From Piper betle (taxonomy: Eukaryota > Streptophyta > Magnoliopsida > Piperales > Piperaceae): DNA of 64,000 nt. The stretch covers positions 1-64,000 of the forward strand of contig JAURVB010014063.1 of assembly GCA_033002965.1 (NCBI GenBank), given 5' to 3'. Below the pieces are notes generated by a model. It saw nothing but the letters and a program-made list of their open reading frames with translations, did no database searches and was not told where the DNA came from. Shown in pieces: positions 23,851 through 34,973 of this stretch; positions within the stretch are counted from its first letter, which is position 1; every line of letters starts with the position of its first letter. The translations under genes and the position numbers were made by a program.

Positions 23851-25424
23851 TTTTATTGTATTTCAGTAAGATGAGAGATGGGATGATTGACTCGCATATA
23901 TCATGAGCGGGTGCACGTGCTAGTCAAAGCGGGCTCTGTATTAGTGAGTGGGCTGTTCCATTCCCGCGAGGATCCTAACAACTCTGCATTTGAGTTCCTC
24001 GCACTTGAGAACATAAAGGTTTACGGGTACTATTTGGTACAATGCATGTTTGGACTTGTAATTCAAAGGGTATTAAAGGCAACTGCTTGAGAGTACATTG
24101 CTTTCATGCTCAAGGCCAGGATAATTATGGAGGAAAGGAGAGGGTTTATGATATACTAGAAGTCCCAAGGGACCGGGAATATGAAATGGGAAAATGGCGA
24201 GAGTGACATCAGTAGACCAGTCAGTTCGGGATGCTATCGGGTCTGTAGCTCGGTGGCTCCTCAGTAGATGCCCTTAGGAGTGTTCATGAGAAGTATATAA
24301 ATATTTTTATTCAAAATGAGAGTCAGCTCTTATTTGCCAGTTTGCTATGTGGTTATATTTTTTGGACCAGTAACACTCATTATTGACGTGTTTTTATAAT
24401 ATATGTAGGTGAGGAGCATGGGTTGGATGTGCCAGCCTGGAAGGAGGAGCATTTATGTCTCTTGCACACAAGTCAGATGATAGAATGTAAATGTTTTTGT
24501 TGATGTTGTCATTGTATTGTGAATGATGTGATGTAATGCAAAGTATGATAATATGATGGGAAATGATATTTGCTTTAGCAGCAAAATATCTAATTGTGAA
24601 ATTTGAACACATATGTTTTAGTAAAATTGTTAAATATTGAATATGTACAACAAGGCCCAGAATTGGATGCGAAAAGTGAATATAATGCATAGATGGGTTG
24701 AGACCCAAGATTCAAAATAACTTATGCAATAGATTAGTATTTTGTGTGAATGTCAATGCGTGATATATTTATATATGTTTATACATGTTGATTTGATAGG
24801 GTAGCCCTTAATTACACTTTTAGGGAAAACTGATTGTTTTATTTTATGAATTTTATCGATTTTATCATAGCTATTATGGTATGTAAACCGTTTGTCATAT
24901 CATCCATATAGTAGCATGTTAGGTTTTTGTGCATTCATCCATGCAAAGCAATTGTTATCTTCTATCTTGAGATGCCGAGAGTATATCCACACAAATTTGG
25001 TTCTGGTAAACTGACCCAACCGGGACCAGTGACATGGCGATTCCCAAGCATGAACTGGATTTGGGGTGTGGGGTGTTACCCTTTATCCAGTTCATCATTC
25101 ATTCTCATCCTTTTGAATTTGGCCAGTTGCAAGTGAATAAAAAAGCCATTTAAGAAAAATAGAACCTTAAAGAAATATAAGTCATCTTATTTGAAGAAGA
25201 AGGAAGATTAAAGATGATGATAGACCTCTCAGCCGCCCATCTTACTTTGCATGAAAGTACCACTTCCAGTAAGAATAAGAAGAAGAAAAGGAAAGCCCCT
25301 ATCAATGACAAAGAAGGCAAAATTCAGAAAAGTGATCACCTTAGAAATGGTTGTCCAAAAAGGTAAGTTTAGTTTAAAAGTAAGGTACATGCTTTATTTT
25401 AGCAGGTTTTGAATCAAACTTAAT

Positions 25425-26860
25425 TGAGGTGCCCAACAATACTTTGTGGTTAGATTCTAATGCCACTACTGATGTTTCTAACATTACACAGAAATTCTTT
25501 TCGATCCAAACTATAAACGAAAATGAACAATTTTTGTATATGGAAAATAGAATGAAAGTACGATTTGAGGGAATAGGGACGTAAAAATCGATTCTCGATA
25601 ATGGTTGTCATCTAGATCTAGAAAAGTGTCTTTATGTCCTATCACAATTTAAATTTAGCTTTTGTTGGATAGTTGGAGGCTTTAATTTCAAGATTGGACA
25701 TCATGTATTTTCCTTATACAAATAACAATACTACTAATGGCTCTGCTACTTTGATCAATGGCTTATATCATTTCAATATTGATGAACATTTTTTGAACTT
25801 CTTGTTTAATTTTATATATGATTTTGGTCTTAAATATAATGCACATAATAAATACTCTGCTTTCTTATGACATCAAAGATTAGGCCATATATCAAAGAAA
25901 GAATAATGAGGATGGTGATAAATCAAATCTTACCTAATTTGAATTTTATTGACTGAGATATTTGTGTGGATTGTATTAAAAGCAAACAAACAAACCACAT
26001 ATCAAAACATCCCGCCATAAGGAGATCAAAACATTCTGCCCTACAAAGTGAATCACTTCAACTAATGCACACTGATATTTGTGATCCTTTGGACATTCAT
26101 TCTGGAATGGTAAAAAATATTTTGTCACCTTCATTAGTAACTTCTCGTGGTATTGATACTCATATGGACTCCATGAAAACTCTCTCAGTGAATGTTTTAG
26201 AGGTATTCATCAATGAGGTGCAAAAGCAGTTAATACGATAACAAATTTTATGAAAATCTCTCTCAGTGAATGTCTTAAAGGTATTCATCAATAAGGTGGA
26301 AAGTTAGTTAATACTGTGGTAAATTTGACAAAAATGATCAAAATTTAAGTTCATTTGCAAAGTTACTTCAAAGTTGAGGCAATGCTCAATACATGATGCC
26401 GGGTACACGTCACCAAAATAGTGTAACTAAAAGGCAAAACCATACTCTTATAGAAATTGTTATGAGCATGTTAAGTTAAAATATTTTACTCATTTCATTA
26501 TGGAGGAATACATTAAAGATTGCAACATTTTGTTGAATGGGTCCCTAGTAAGGAAGTTAAAAATATTCCTTTTACACTATGAATAAGATGGAAACCTAGT
26601 TTAAGGCATCTCCATGTTTGGGGTTACCTAGAAGAAATAAGGGCATATAATCCACATGAAATAAAACTTGTGTGATGACCGTTAGCGATTATTTCATTGT
26701 TATTCTGAAAAGTCTAAAGGCTATAGAATTTTTTGTCCTAACCACAGTATGAGAATAGTTGAATCTAGCAATGCTCGGTTTATTAAGAATTGTCAAAAAA
26801 CACTCATAGAAACTTCTCCAGTCAATACTTATTTCCTTGTTGTCCCTCTTGTTGTATCAT
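25425..26860 (+). pseudogene. copia protease and integrase remnants
   Basis: The protease active-site region reads LWLDSNATTDVSN (25441-25480), with Asn in place of the usual Gly after Asp-Ser. The integrase zinc part follows: HQRLGHISK (25871-25898) and CVDCIKSKQT (25962-25990). The core then starts LQLMHTDICDP (26059-26090), with the first catalytic Asp kept. Further on come the worn core/C-terminal words GTRHQNSVTKRQNHTLIE (about 26402-26455), RHLHVWG and the SEKSKGYRF-like segment (26700-26735). Several stops and shifts are visible. In life this region would cut the polyprotein and insert the cDNA. Confidence 0.8.
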
Positions 26861-26939
26861 AGTTAAATACCATATGAGAACAGCAAAAGACAATAAAAAA
26901 TCCACATAACAATAAACCATCTTTTAGTGTACAAGTTCC

Positions 26940-27452
26940 AAGTAAAAAAGTTGTTCAACCAGAAATAGCATTACGAAGGTCTGAAAGGGAACAAAAATCA
27001 GTAATTTCGAATGACTACATAGCTTATTCACTTGAACATGAGTGTGACTTGAACATTGATAAAGATCCAATTACTTGAGCATTGATAAAGTCAATGGATG
27101 ACAACAAAGTCTTAAACTTAGTAGAGTTGTCGCAAGCATCAAAGCAAGTCCATTGTAAATTGATCCTCAAGACCAAGTGTGCCTCCAAAAACAATATCTG
27201 AAGGTATAAAGCTACACTTGTCATAAAAGGTTCTACTCAAAGAATGGACATTAACTACAATGAAATATTCTCCCTACATTCAAAGAAGAATTTATTAAGA
27301 ATTGCATTGGCTTTGGTGTCTCATTATGATCCCAAGCTTCATCAAATGGACTTGAAAACCACTTTTTTGAATGGACACTTATAAGAGGAAGTTTTTATGG
27401 ATCAAGAAGAAGGTTTTGTGACCACTAGAATAGAACATTTGGTGTGTAAATT
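26940..27452 (+). pseudogene. copia reverse transcriptase, N-terminal part
   Basis: Translation gives YKATLVIKGSTQRMDINY, IALALVSHYDPKLHQMD, LKTTFLNGHL and EEVFMDQEEGFVT. The QMD-LKT-FLNG block is the first catalytic region of copia RT. The frame reaches HLVCKFV and is then cut by the LTR at 27453. It continues at 29936. Confidence 0.83.
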
Positions 27453-28536
27453 TGTAAAACTTGTGACTCGAGTCAGGGTTTTATACTCGTGAAGCGATTA
27501 TTCAGTCGTCGGTCTTAGTCGAGTCAATTTTTGAACACGTGCGCCGAACCGAGGCTCGGCCGTGTGTTATGAGCCATGAGGGTCAAGTATACACCAGTGT
27601 ATGATGATAACGTCAGTAACACAACAGGAAAATGAGTTATCAGAATATACGACAGTATGCTAGATTGTTTATTATTTCATGCATTAGACCATAGAAATTA
27701 GAATTAGGTCGTTTATCGTATTAGGATGTGTTAGATAGGATTTTGGGTGGGTTGATAAGTTTAGAACATGTTATTTTATTTATTTGAGCATATTTTAATT
27801 TATAGAATTTTGTCATATTTATCTTATATTTTTTTAGAATTTTAGTTATTATTATTGACTCGAGGCGGGAGCGAGCCAAGTTTTAATTACAAGACTGCCC
27901 CTGACCTCTTCCCTTCTTCTTCTTATCAACCCCCTCCACCCCGCCTCCCCTCCCCGCCCCCCCCCCCTCCCTCTCCCCACCCCGAGCCTCCTCCTCCAAG
28001 CCACCTGACCCTTTCTGTTTTTCTCCCCTTGCTCTGCCGACCACCACCACCCCGGCGACCCCCCTTGCCATCAACTCTGCCTCACCTCTGCCCCACCTCT
28101 ACTCCCATCTTCCTTCCTTCTCTGCCTCCTTTTCTAATGATTAAAATTGTTATGATTAAGTATTAGTTTGATTATTAAAAAGAATTATGATCTTTAATTA
28201 GTTAATTGATATGTTTAAATTATATAGTAACAAATTGTGATGTTGATAACATGATCACCTAGGAATATAGATTTATATGACATGATTGTTAGGATTTGTT
28301 GGATTGATCAGGATATGCATGCTTGCCCTAGTGTTGTTTGATTTATCCATCATGTCATTCATGCATCATATGGGAGTACATGGGCATTAGAATTTAGTCC
28401 TGTTTGTGTAGGTTTGGTGTAGGAGCTTGCTGCATAGGCGCGATACCCCGTTGGGAGCTTCTACCAGGTCCGTTTAGGACTCGTACTCTTGATTGTTGAT
28501 CTATTCTATTGTTGCTTTGGATTGTATGTTGCAGGA

Positions 28537-28574
28537 CATGTTAAGTGGTGATTTATTGGACCCCACTTAACATG
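28537..28574 (+). other. Conserved U3 inverted repeat (LTR 2)
   Basis: Arms CATGTTAAGTGG (28537-28548) and CCACTTAACATG (28563-28574) pair at all 12 positions. The outer bases differ from those of the other copies yet still pair. Confidence 0.8.
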
Positions 28575-28702
28575 GGTCATTTTAGCGAACCGTTTTCCGG
28601 AAATTAACAACCCTCGAGGATGAGATCCCTCGAGTCTAATTTCGAAAAACAAGATCCACCGCAAGTTGCCTTCGGGCCTAAATTATTAAATCCCTTCCTA
28701 GG

Positions 28703-28712
28703 CCTATATAAG
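28703..28712 (+). promoter_or_regulatory. LTR core promoter TATA box (LTR 2)
   Basis: CCTATATAAG followed by GAGTTTTCAGTGAGACGAGAG-type sequence about 15 bp later, as in the sibling LTRs. Confidence 0.6.
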
Positions 28713-29566
28713 ATTTTTATCGAGTTTTCAGTGAGACGAGAGATGGTGAAACCGACTCGCACGTACCATGAGCGGGTGCACGTGCCAGTCACAGCGGGCT
28801 CTGGATTAGTGAGAGGGTTGTTCCATTCCCGAGGGATCCTGACAACCCACATTTTGAGTTCCTCACACCCGGAGAAATGTGGGGTTTATGGGTACTGTTT
28901 AGTACAGCGCACGTCCGGACATGTGGTTCAAAGGGTACTAAAGGCGACTGCCTGAGAGTACTCGGCCTTCGTGCTCGAGGCCAGGAGAAATATGGAGGAT
29001 CGGAGAGGGTTTAGGATATACTGGTAGTCCCGAGGGACCAGAAGAGAAATGAGAAAATGCCGAGAGAGGCATCAGACCAGTCAGTTTGGGATGCCATCCA
29101 GACTATAGCTCGATGGCTCCTCAGTAGTTACCCTTATGAGAGTTCTGCTGGAGTATATGCATGTTTTTCTTTTAATGAGAGTTAGCTCTCATAGACAGTT
29201 TGATATTAGTTATTTTCTAGACCAGTGACAACCGTTGCTGACGGTTTTCTATTATATATGTAGGTGAGCATCAGATACAACAGGATATGCCGGACTTGAC
29301 GAATGAGCAGTGACATCCTTGCACACACACATGCCTGGTGATAGGACGCTTAATTGTGATGCTGGTGAATGTGTAAAACTTGTTATGAAATATTTTGATG
29401 ATGTTTAATGCATGGTGAACATGTTTTGTGAATGAAGTTGGTAATTTTGAAGTTAGTAAACTTCCAGCCATGGGAATATGAGTAGTAGATGACTCAAGAC
29501 TCAGTCAGGGATCATGACTTGGAAAATGATGTGATGTTAATAGAATGTGATGTTGTGATATGTTTT

Positions 29567-29569
<3 letters not shown>

Positions 29570-29599
<30 letters not shown>
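29570..29599. repeat. AT dinucleotide microsatellite
   Basis: About 15 repeats of AT within solo LTR 2. The corresponding site in LTR 4 (50260-50295) has only a short TATATATA run, so the expansion is specific to this copy. Confidence 0.95.
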
Positions 29600-29604
<5 letters not shown>

Positions 29605-29935
29605 GATATGATGATGTACAGGGTGGTTTCCTTATTGCACTTTTAGGGGAAACCCTGTCCGTCTATTTATAGGATTTTCATAATATTTAAATCGATTACA
29701 GTGTGATTTTGATTTTTGGTGTGATTCTTTTCTTCGTCATCATATCATTCACGTAGCGTCCTGCTAGGTTGTGCATTTCATACATTCATTGTGGCATGCT
29801 TTTCATCTTATGACGCTTAGAGTAGATCCCTTCCGCTTAAGTTCAGGTTGACCAAATTAATTGAATTGAGAATTGGTTTGGTCCCCAGTAACATTTCCAG
29901 TTCGGTTAATAGCAAACCAGATTTGGGGTGTTACA

Positions 29936-31030
29936 AAATTGAATAAGTCAATATATGGACTAAAACAAGCTTCCCGACACGTAGGCATCTTAAGTTCCAC
30001 AATACCACTATGTCATATGATTTCGTAGAAAATACTGTTTATTAGTGTATCTACGTAAATGTCAGTGGGTGCAAGTTTCTATTTTAGTCCTATATGTTGA
30101 TGACATTATTTTTGCTGCTAATAATATTGGTTTGATACATGATACAAAGAACTCTCTCTAAGAATTTTGAAACAAAAGATATGGGAGAGACATCCTATGT
30201 GATTGGAATAGAAATACTTCTTAATAGATCACAAGGATTGTTGGGATAGTCTCAAAAAACCTACATTGATAAAATCTTAAAGAGATTTCAAATGAAAAAA
30301 TACCATGCTGGTGTAGTTTTAGGTCAGAAAGGGGACAAATTCAGTGAATTGCAATGTCCAAAGAACGATTTGGAACAAAAATACATCTTTAGTAGAGAGT
30401 CTATTATATGCTCAGACATGCAGTAGGTTAGACATAAATTTTGTCATTGGAATGCCAAGTCAATTACAAAGCAACCCTTGCTTAGATCATTGAAAGTTAC
30501 AAAAAAGACTTTGGTATTTACAAGGCACCAAGGACTATATGTTCACATATAAGAGATTTAAACATTTTTAAGTGGTAGGCTACTCTGATTCAAATTTTGC
30601 TAGATGCGTGGACTCAAAAAATGCACATTAGACTACTTGTTCCTGTTGACTAAAGGTGCAATTTGGTGGAAGAGAAGAGAGGAGTCTACTTCCACTATGG
30701 AGACTAAATTTGTGGCATGGTATGAGGCCACAAATAAAGCATTATGGTTATGGAATTTCATATCTAGTCTAAAATTTATCAACAACATAGATAGACCATT
30801 AAAGATATACTATGATAATTTCGCTAGAGTCTTTCTATGAAAGAATGGTCCGTTCTCTAAGACACCTAACATATTTATATTAAGTATTTGTCTATCAAGA
30901 AAGAAGTGTGAAAACAAAGAATGTTATTTAAGCATGTTGGTACTGCAATGATGATAGTGGGTCTACTAACTAAGAGATTGCTGCCCAAAATATTTATCGG
31001 TCATGTTGAATAGATGACCTTTATCGAGAA
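29936..31030 (+). pseudogene. copia reverse transcriptase C-terminal part and RNase H
   Basis: Resumes with KLNKSIYGLKQASR (29937-29978), joining the frame lost at 27452. The catalytic YVDD is kept at 30093-30104 (LYVDDIIFAAN). RNase H words include WWKRREESTSTMETKFVAWY and EATNKALWLWN (30660-30760), with a stop before KNGPFSKTPN. Stops occur at several points, so it is a relic. Confidence 0.83.
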
Positions 31031-31516
31031 GTTCTTATTAGCCTAATAGCATAAACTATATAGATATTGTTGAATTGTTCATATACTGTAACATTTCTGA
31101 ATTTAATAAATGATATGTTTCAGCACACTTATTGATTTTCCATATTAGAGTAATATACATATTTTGTTTTACATTAAATAACAAAATTTAAGTGAAGGAA
31201 TTATTGTGACTCTGTGTATAAAAGTTTGTATAATCCCACTTGATTGTGATACAAAAAAAATTATATCATTGTACGACTTGTGACCACCATGATCCTATTA
31301 ATAATGTGCCCAACGTACTTAATTAAATGTGTGAAAAGGAGGCCCTACTCTAAGTTAGTAAAACTCAAATTAAAGTTAACTTGATTGATTTAATAAAATG
31401 AGCACACTTATAGTTGTTGAATTATTTGATTCTCACATGGGCCAAGTGGAAGAAGACTATTTAATAATCATTAAAGTGGCTCACGTATCTTAAATCATTA
31501 AATCACTACACAGACC

Positions 31517-31526
31517 AAGTGGGAGA
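31517..31526 (+). other. Polypurine tract of the copia element
   Basis: AAGTGGGAGA, the common copia polypurine tract, follows the RNase H region and precedes the partial 3' LTR. Confidence 0.65.
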
Positions 31527-31690
31527 TTACAAAATTCTTTATAAATTTAATGAAAAAAGAAAAACATCCCTTTTTATACTTATCTTTTAAATGTTAAAGC
31601 ATGGATTATGCACGCTTATTAACCATTATATTTTATTCATACAGTTCATTGTTAGTCTTATTAGCAATTCCCGATCAAGCAATTCCTGAT
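31527..31690 (+). repeat. Partial 3' LTR of the copia element
   Basis: Matches the distal part of the 5' LTR (AAAGCATGG, TATATTTTATTCATACAG, TTAGTCTTATTAGCAATT) but lacks most of the U3, and its end is replaced by the GC-rich tract from about 31670. It is therefore truncated. Confidence 0.5.
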
Positions 31691-33230
31691 CAGCAACTTC
31701 CGGCTCTTTTTAGTGTCAGTAGCGACAAAATCAGGCTGTACTCCAACCAGACCTAAAGATTACTTCACCGGGTTCACTTTGGATACCATGGCGGAGCTAG
31801 GAACAACCGGCTTTGATCAGAAAACAGCCACGAAATCATCTCTTCGCGATGGTTTTCTGCTTCAATCTTCTCTGTTTCCTATCATATCCGATCAACTAAC
31901 TGAAACTGAATCCGATGGTACTCCACTCAGACCTGAAGATTGCTTCTTAGGCTTCACTTTGGACACCACATTATGACCGGGAACACCGGCGTTGGTCGGA
32001 AAAAGTCTACAAAGTTGGCCCTTCAATACTGTTTTCCCCTATTTTGCTTTCTTCCTTCTCCAGCAATGACAACAACTTCGCAGCAGAATCTTTTCTCCGG
32101 CATAGGGATGGCAAGGCAATGAACAGCTAGGCAACAAAAGGCGATCGTGTGGCGGCAGCAATTCTCCAGGTCGGGCTTCCACGATGACAGTCTGGCGGTG
32201 ATGGAGAGTTTGGCTCCGTCCCTTCACTCAGCAACGGCAAAGCAAGGTGTCACGACTCTGTGTAGCCACACTCCACAACTCCAGCGATGCAGCAACTCGT
32301 TCACTCCTTGGCAATAAGATGGGCTACTCAGCAACCATGTGGACAGATTCTCCTCAGCAGCAATCTTTCACAGCGAGGTAGAAGGGCAGCAACCTGAGAA
32401 CTTCTTCTCAGTTGGGCACAAGCAAACTTTTGCACAACCGCTTCACCTAGGGATGATCAACTAGGCAGGCAAGTTCTCCTCTTCTCGGCACAAACAAGCT
32501 CTGCAGTAAGGCTCCATGCATCTCCAACCAGGCAGCAAAGAAAGCTCCTCCTCGTCTGCAAAGCGGCAACACAGACCTCCGGTTATAGGGTAGGGCACCA
32601 CGTCGAAAAGGTGGCAAACAGCAACAAGAAGTCCTCTTAATCCATCCCCTGTTTCTACCTCCAAAGAGAAAACCCCCCTTTCGGGTAGATCCGCTGCAGC
32701 AACGTTATGATCTTCACGCGTTGGCGACGACTCCGGCCCGTGGCACTCCAAGATGGCAAAGCGTCCTCCTTGGCAAAGCGACGGGCTTCACTGCAGCAGC
32801 AAGATGGGATCGGCTACTCAATTCCGGTGGAGGACGGCAACAGGGATTTGACAGCAATCCTTCAAGCAACGAACGGCGGCTGTGCGGCAACTAAGTGATC
32901 CTCCTTTTCGGCACTGATCTCCCACCTGTTGACACCCAAGAGGAGAGGGCCTCCTCCTCCCCTCAGCGTGAAGCACTTCGGCAGCAACACTCCAAAGCAG
33001 AGTGGCAAGATTCCGGCGTACGGCTTCACTCCAGCAGTTGGATCTGTGGGGGCATTTGAAAGCTACATAATAATAGGTGGGTTATGGGTCATTAGAGATA
33101 AATCTCTCGCGAGGGGTTCTTCTCCTTTTCTTTTTCTATTTTTTTGCTATTTCTTCTATCTATTTTTCTCAAATCAACGAGCCCCCTCTTTCTTTATGTT
33201 AATGTGACCTTTTTATAAAAAATTCCTTTG
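31691..33230. other. GC-rich tract with degenerate repeats, unidentified
   Basis: GC content rises sharply against both flanks. Words such as CAGCAAC, GGCAAG, ACTCCA and GGCTACTCA recur; AAGATGGG..GGCTACTCA appears near 32318 and 32804. Open frames (31713-31976, 32461-32751 minus, 32707-32898) are short and show no domain. It could be the GC-rich leader or LTR of an unrecognised retroelement. I cannot assign a function. Confidence 0.5.
31738..32015 (+). repeat. 181-bp degenerate tandem repeat
   Basis: TACTCCAACCAGACCTAAAG (31739) and TACTCCACTCAGACCTGAAG (31920) open two units that stay alignable through a TTCACTTTGGA word, GGAAC and AAAAC/AAAAAG. The second unit is shorter. The peptides GFTLDT and PTRPKDYF/PLRPEDCF repeat in one frame, a by-product of the duplication. 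Confidence 0.65.
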
Positions 33231-33620
33231 TACATTTCTTGACTACGGCCATTGAGCCTCACCTGTCCAACTATTTTTAGTTCCTCACTTTAAACCTCCA
33301 AAATCCTCACCATAAATTTTTATTCTCTCCTTCTTGTCTTCCTCCTTAAATCTTGGAAACACCGTAACTTTTTCTCTGAGGCATAGAAATCATCTCAATA
33401 ATTACAAATCTTGTGCAAACAGTACAATTTAGTAAAATAACAAGACTAACATTCTTAAGTAAATATAATATTAATAATAACAAATAATTATGTAAACATT
33501 TATCATATATAATAAATATATAAATAAAAATAAATAAACAATAATAATTAAATAAATAAATAAGTAAATATACTCATAACATTAAATTATGCTAAATAAT
33601 ATAAATATGTATCTAAACTT
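33231..33620. other. AT-rich spacer with AAAT/AATA runs
   Basis: Mostly A/T with (AAAT)n- and (AATA)n-like runs at 33470-33570. No gene or element end seen. Confidence 0.6.
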
Positions 33621-34973
33621 ATATAGGGGTTCCTGAATTACCAAAAACAGTCGAAAACGGCTAAAAATGAGCTGAATTGGACCCAACTGAGCTGAACCAA
33701 ATTGAGTTAGGCCGAGTCAACTTGGTCTAGGTTAAATAAACTATTGGGTTGGGTCAGCTAGGCAGGTATGGATTGATGGACATGGACACGGGCTCGGAAA
33801 AGTGGACTCGGGCACGATGAGGTGAACGTGACACCGGCAAACGAGCTGGACAGGGTGGTTGGTGCCCGTCGCTGGAAAACTCTGACGGCATCACGGCTGG
33901 GGTCGCCGCTGGTCAGGATTGACGGCCCATGCAAAGATGAACAAGATGGTGGTAGCAATTTTTGGAGTCTAACTGGTGGGTGGCTGTAAAACGGCTCGGA
34001 AGAGGGCGGAATTGTCAAAGGTGAGGCAGTGTCGCCGGTGGTGAATGATGCCACAACAGAGGTTAGTGTTAGTCTCAAACGGAAGATCTAGATGAGGGAA
34101 ATTGTCTGTGTGGTTGGCTTTGCCGGAGGACACTCACTGGTGCTGGAAAATGGCTGGAAAGGGTGGTAGTGGTAGCCAAAAAAGTCTCTAAAAACTCCAT
34201 TCCCAACGTCAACTATGGCAGCACCGGTGGTCGTGAGAGGTACAGCTAGAAAGCCGGCCATGAGGTGAATATGGGGGTGCTAGTCCTATGACCAAGGGCA
34301 ACCCGGAGTCTCATTGATCGCAACCCGAAGTGGCAGCTGTGCTAAGGGTGAATAACTCTCAAAATAGGACAAAACCTCTAAAAATGGATGGGTGGAGCTA
34401 GGGTTGAGTGGACGGCTCAAATCTTGCCACTTGGCACAATCTAGACGTCTAACAACTCGTAGCCTAATGGGGCCCACCTATGGGTATATACAATATACTT
34501 ATGGACAAAAAACTCAGATCGAAACTGTCCAAAGTCAAAATTGACTTGAGTCCTAAAAGTGACTTTGTAAGCGGGAATCAATACAAGAAGGTTAAATGGA
34601 CCTTGAACCTTAACTCAATCATGCTAGACCCACCGGAGTACAATCTAGTGATCTGAAATTCCTATGATTCTTGCAAATGAGATACCCTAAAAATTCCAAA
34701 CAGATACTAGACGCTGCAATGGCCTAGATCTAGGGACATCACATCCATACGCCGCGTATACACTGATAACTCATGCATTGTTGTAGACTAACTGAAGCTA
34801 TCATCTGCATGTCGGGCATACTCAACCATTATAACATGCTCATATGGCCATTTAGGCCCCATACTCATGGTCTAAAAATTGGTCTAGCTCAAGCTCACCC
34901 GAATCGACTCAAAACTGGCCCGAACCGGGCAAACTACAAGCGAGTAAAACCCTAACCGAAGCTTAGTTTTGTA
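33621..34973 (-). repeat. Worn minus-strand LTR related to the solo family
   Basis: The right end (ACTGATAACTCATGC near 34757, then AAAACCCTAACC and TTAGTTTTGTA at 34973) parallels the right end of the inverted LTRs (compare 62560-62740). A GC-rich block at about 33780-34080 is in the expected place. The left edge could not be found and the sequence is heavily mutated. Confidence 0.45.

Larger units (their letters stand above)
22808..25080 (+). mobile_element. Solo LTR 1, target duplication CTTTA
   Basis: Starts TGTAAAACTCGTGAC and ends GGGGTGTTACC, with CTTTA at 22803-22807 and 25081-25085. Length 2,273 bp, the shortest complete copy because its GC-rich block is only about 50 bp (23260-23305). 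It carries the family hairpin (23679-23710), TATA box (23839-23850) and the CACTTTTAGGGAAAAC motif near the 3' end (24816-24831). No internal region or partner LTR. It interrupts copia gag. The last base differs from the consensus CA. Confidence 0.88.
22360..25330 (+). pseudogene. copia gag, interrupted by a solo LTR
   Basis: The ATG at 22360 opens MFDLENGVVKFNGLNHVEC, then KQIQFKLVYCI, HAQSDMGDKSIK, IAELTTKKFNWS, and SLAAKLKMMGLDVSESFF up to 22807. The frame resumes at 25086 as IQFIIHSHPFEFGQLQVN, matching the copia gag pattern (UBN2-type capsid). About 2.27 kb of LTR is inserted between. Stops are present (for example after 22440). A lysine-rich tail follows near 25270-25300; I see no intact CCHC knuckle. 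Confidence 0.75.
27453..29935 (+). mobile_element. Solo LTR 2, target duplication AAATT
   Basis: Starts TGTAAAACTTGTGACTCGAG and ends GGGGTGTTACA. AAATT flanks it at 27448-27452 and 29936-29940. Length 2,483 bp. Its C-rich block (27897-28130) yields spurious open frames. It carries the hairpin with 12-bp perfect arms (28537-28574), a TATA box (28703-28712), an AT dinucleotide run (29570-29599) and the CACTTTTAGGGGAAAC motif. It interrupts the copia RT frame, so it is younger than the copia element. Confidence 0.92.
21011..31690 (+). mobile_element. Decayed Ty1/copia element split by two solo LTRs
   Basis: A plus-strand copia element with 5' LTR, Met-tRNA primer site, gag, protease, integrase, reverse transcriptase, RNase H, polypurine tract and a partial 3' LTR in canonical copia order (integrase before RT). 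Two later insertions (22808-25080 within gag, 27453-29935 within RT) interrupt it. The flanks rejoin in frame across each insertion once one copy of the 5-bp target duplication is removed. Removing both insertions leaves about 5.9 kb, a normal copia length. Many stops and frameshifts make it non-functional. Confidence 0.85.

Noticed and set aside
27855..28166. Proline-rich frame at 27855-28166 as a gene
   Set aside because: It is the C-rich block of solo LTR 2.
22808..29935. LTRs at 22808 and 27453 as the 5' and 3' LTRs of one element
   Set aside because: They are in the same orientation about 2.4 kb apart, but each has its own distinct 5-bp duplication, and the sequence between them is copia gag-to-RT that continues in frame outside both.
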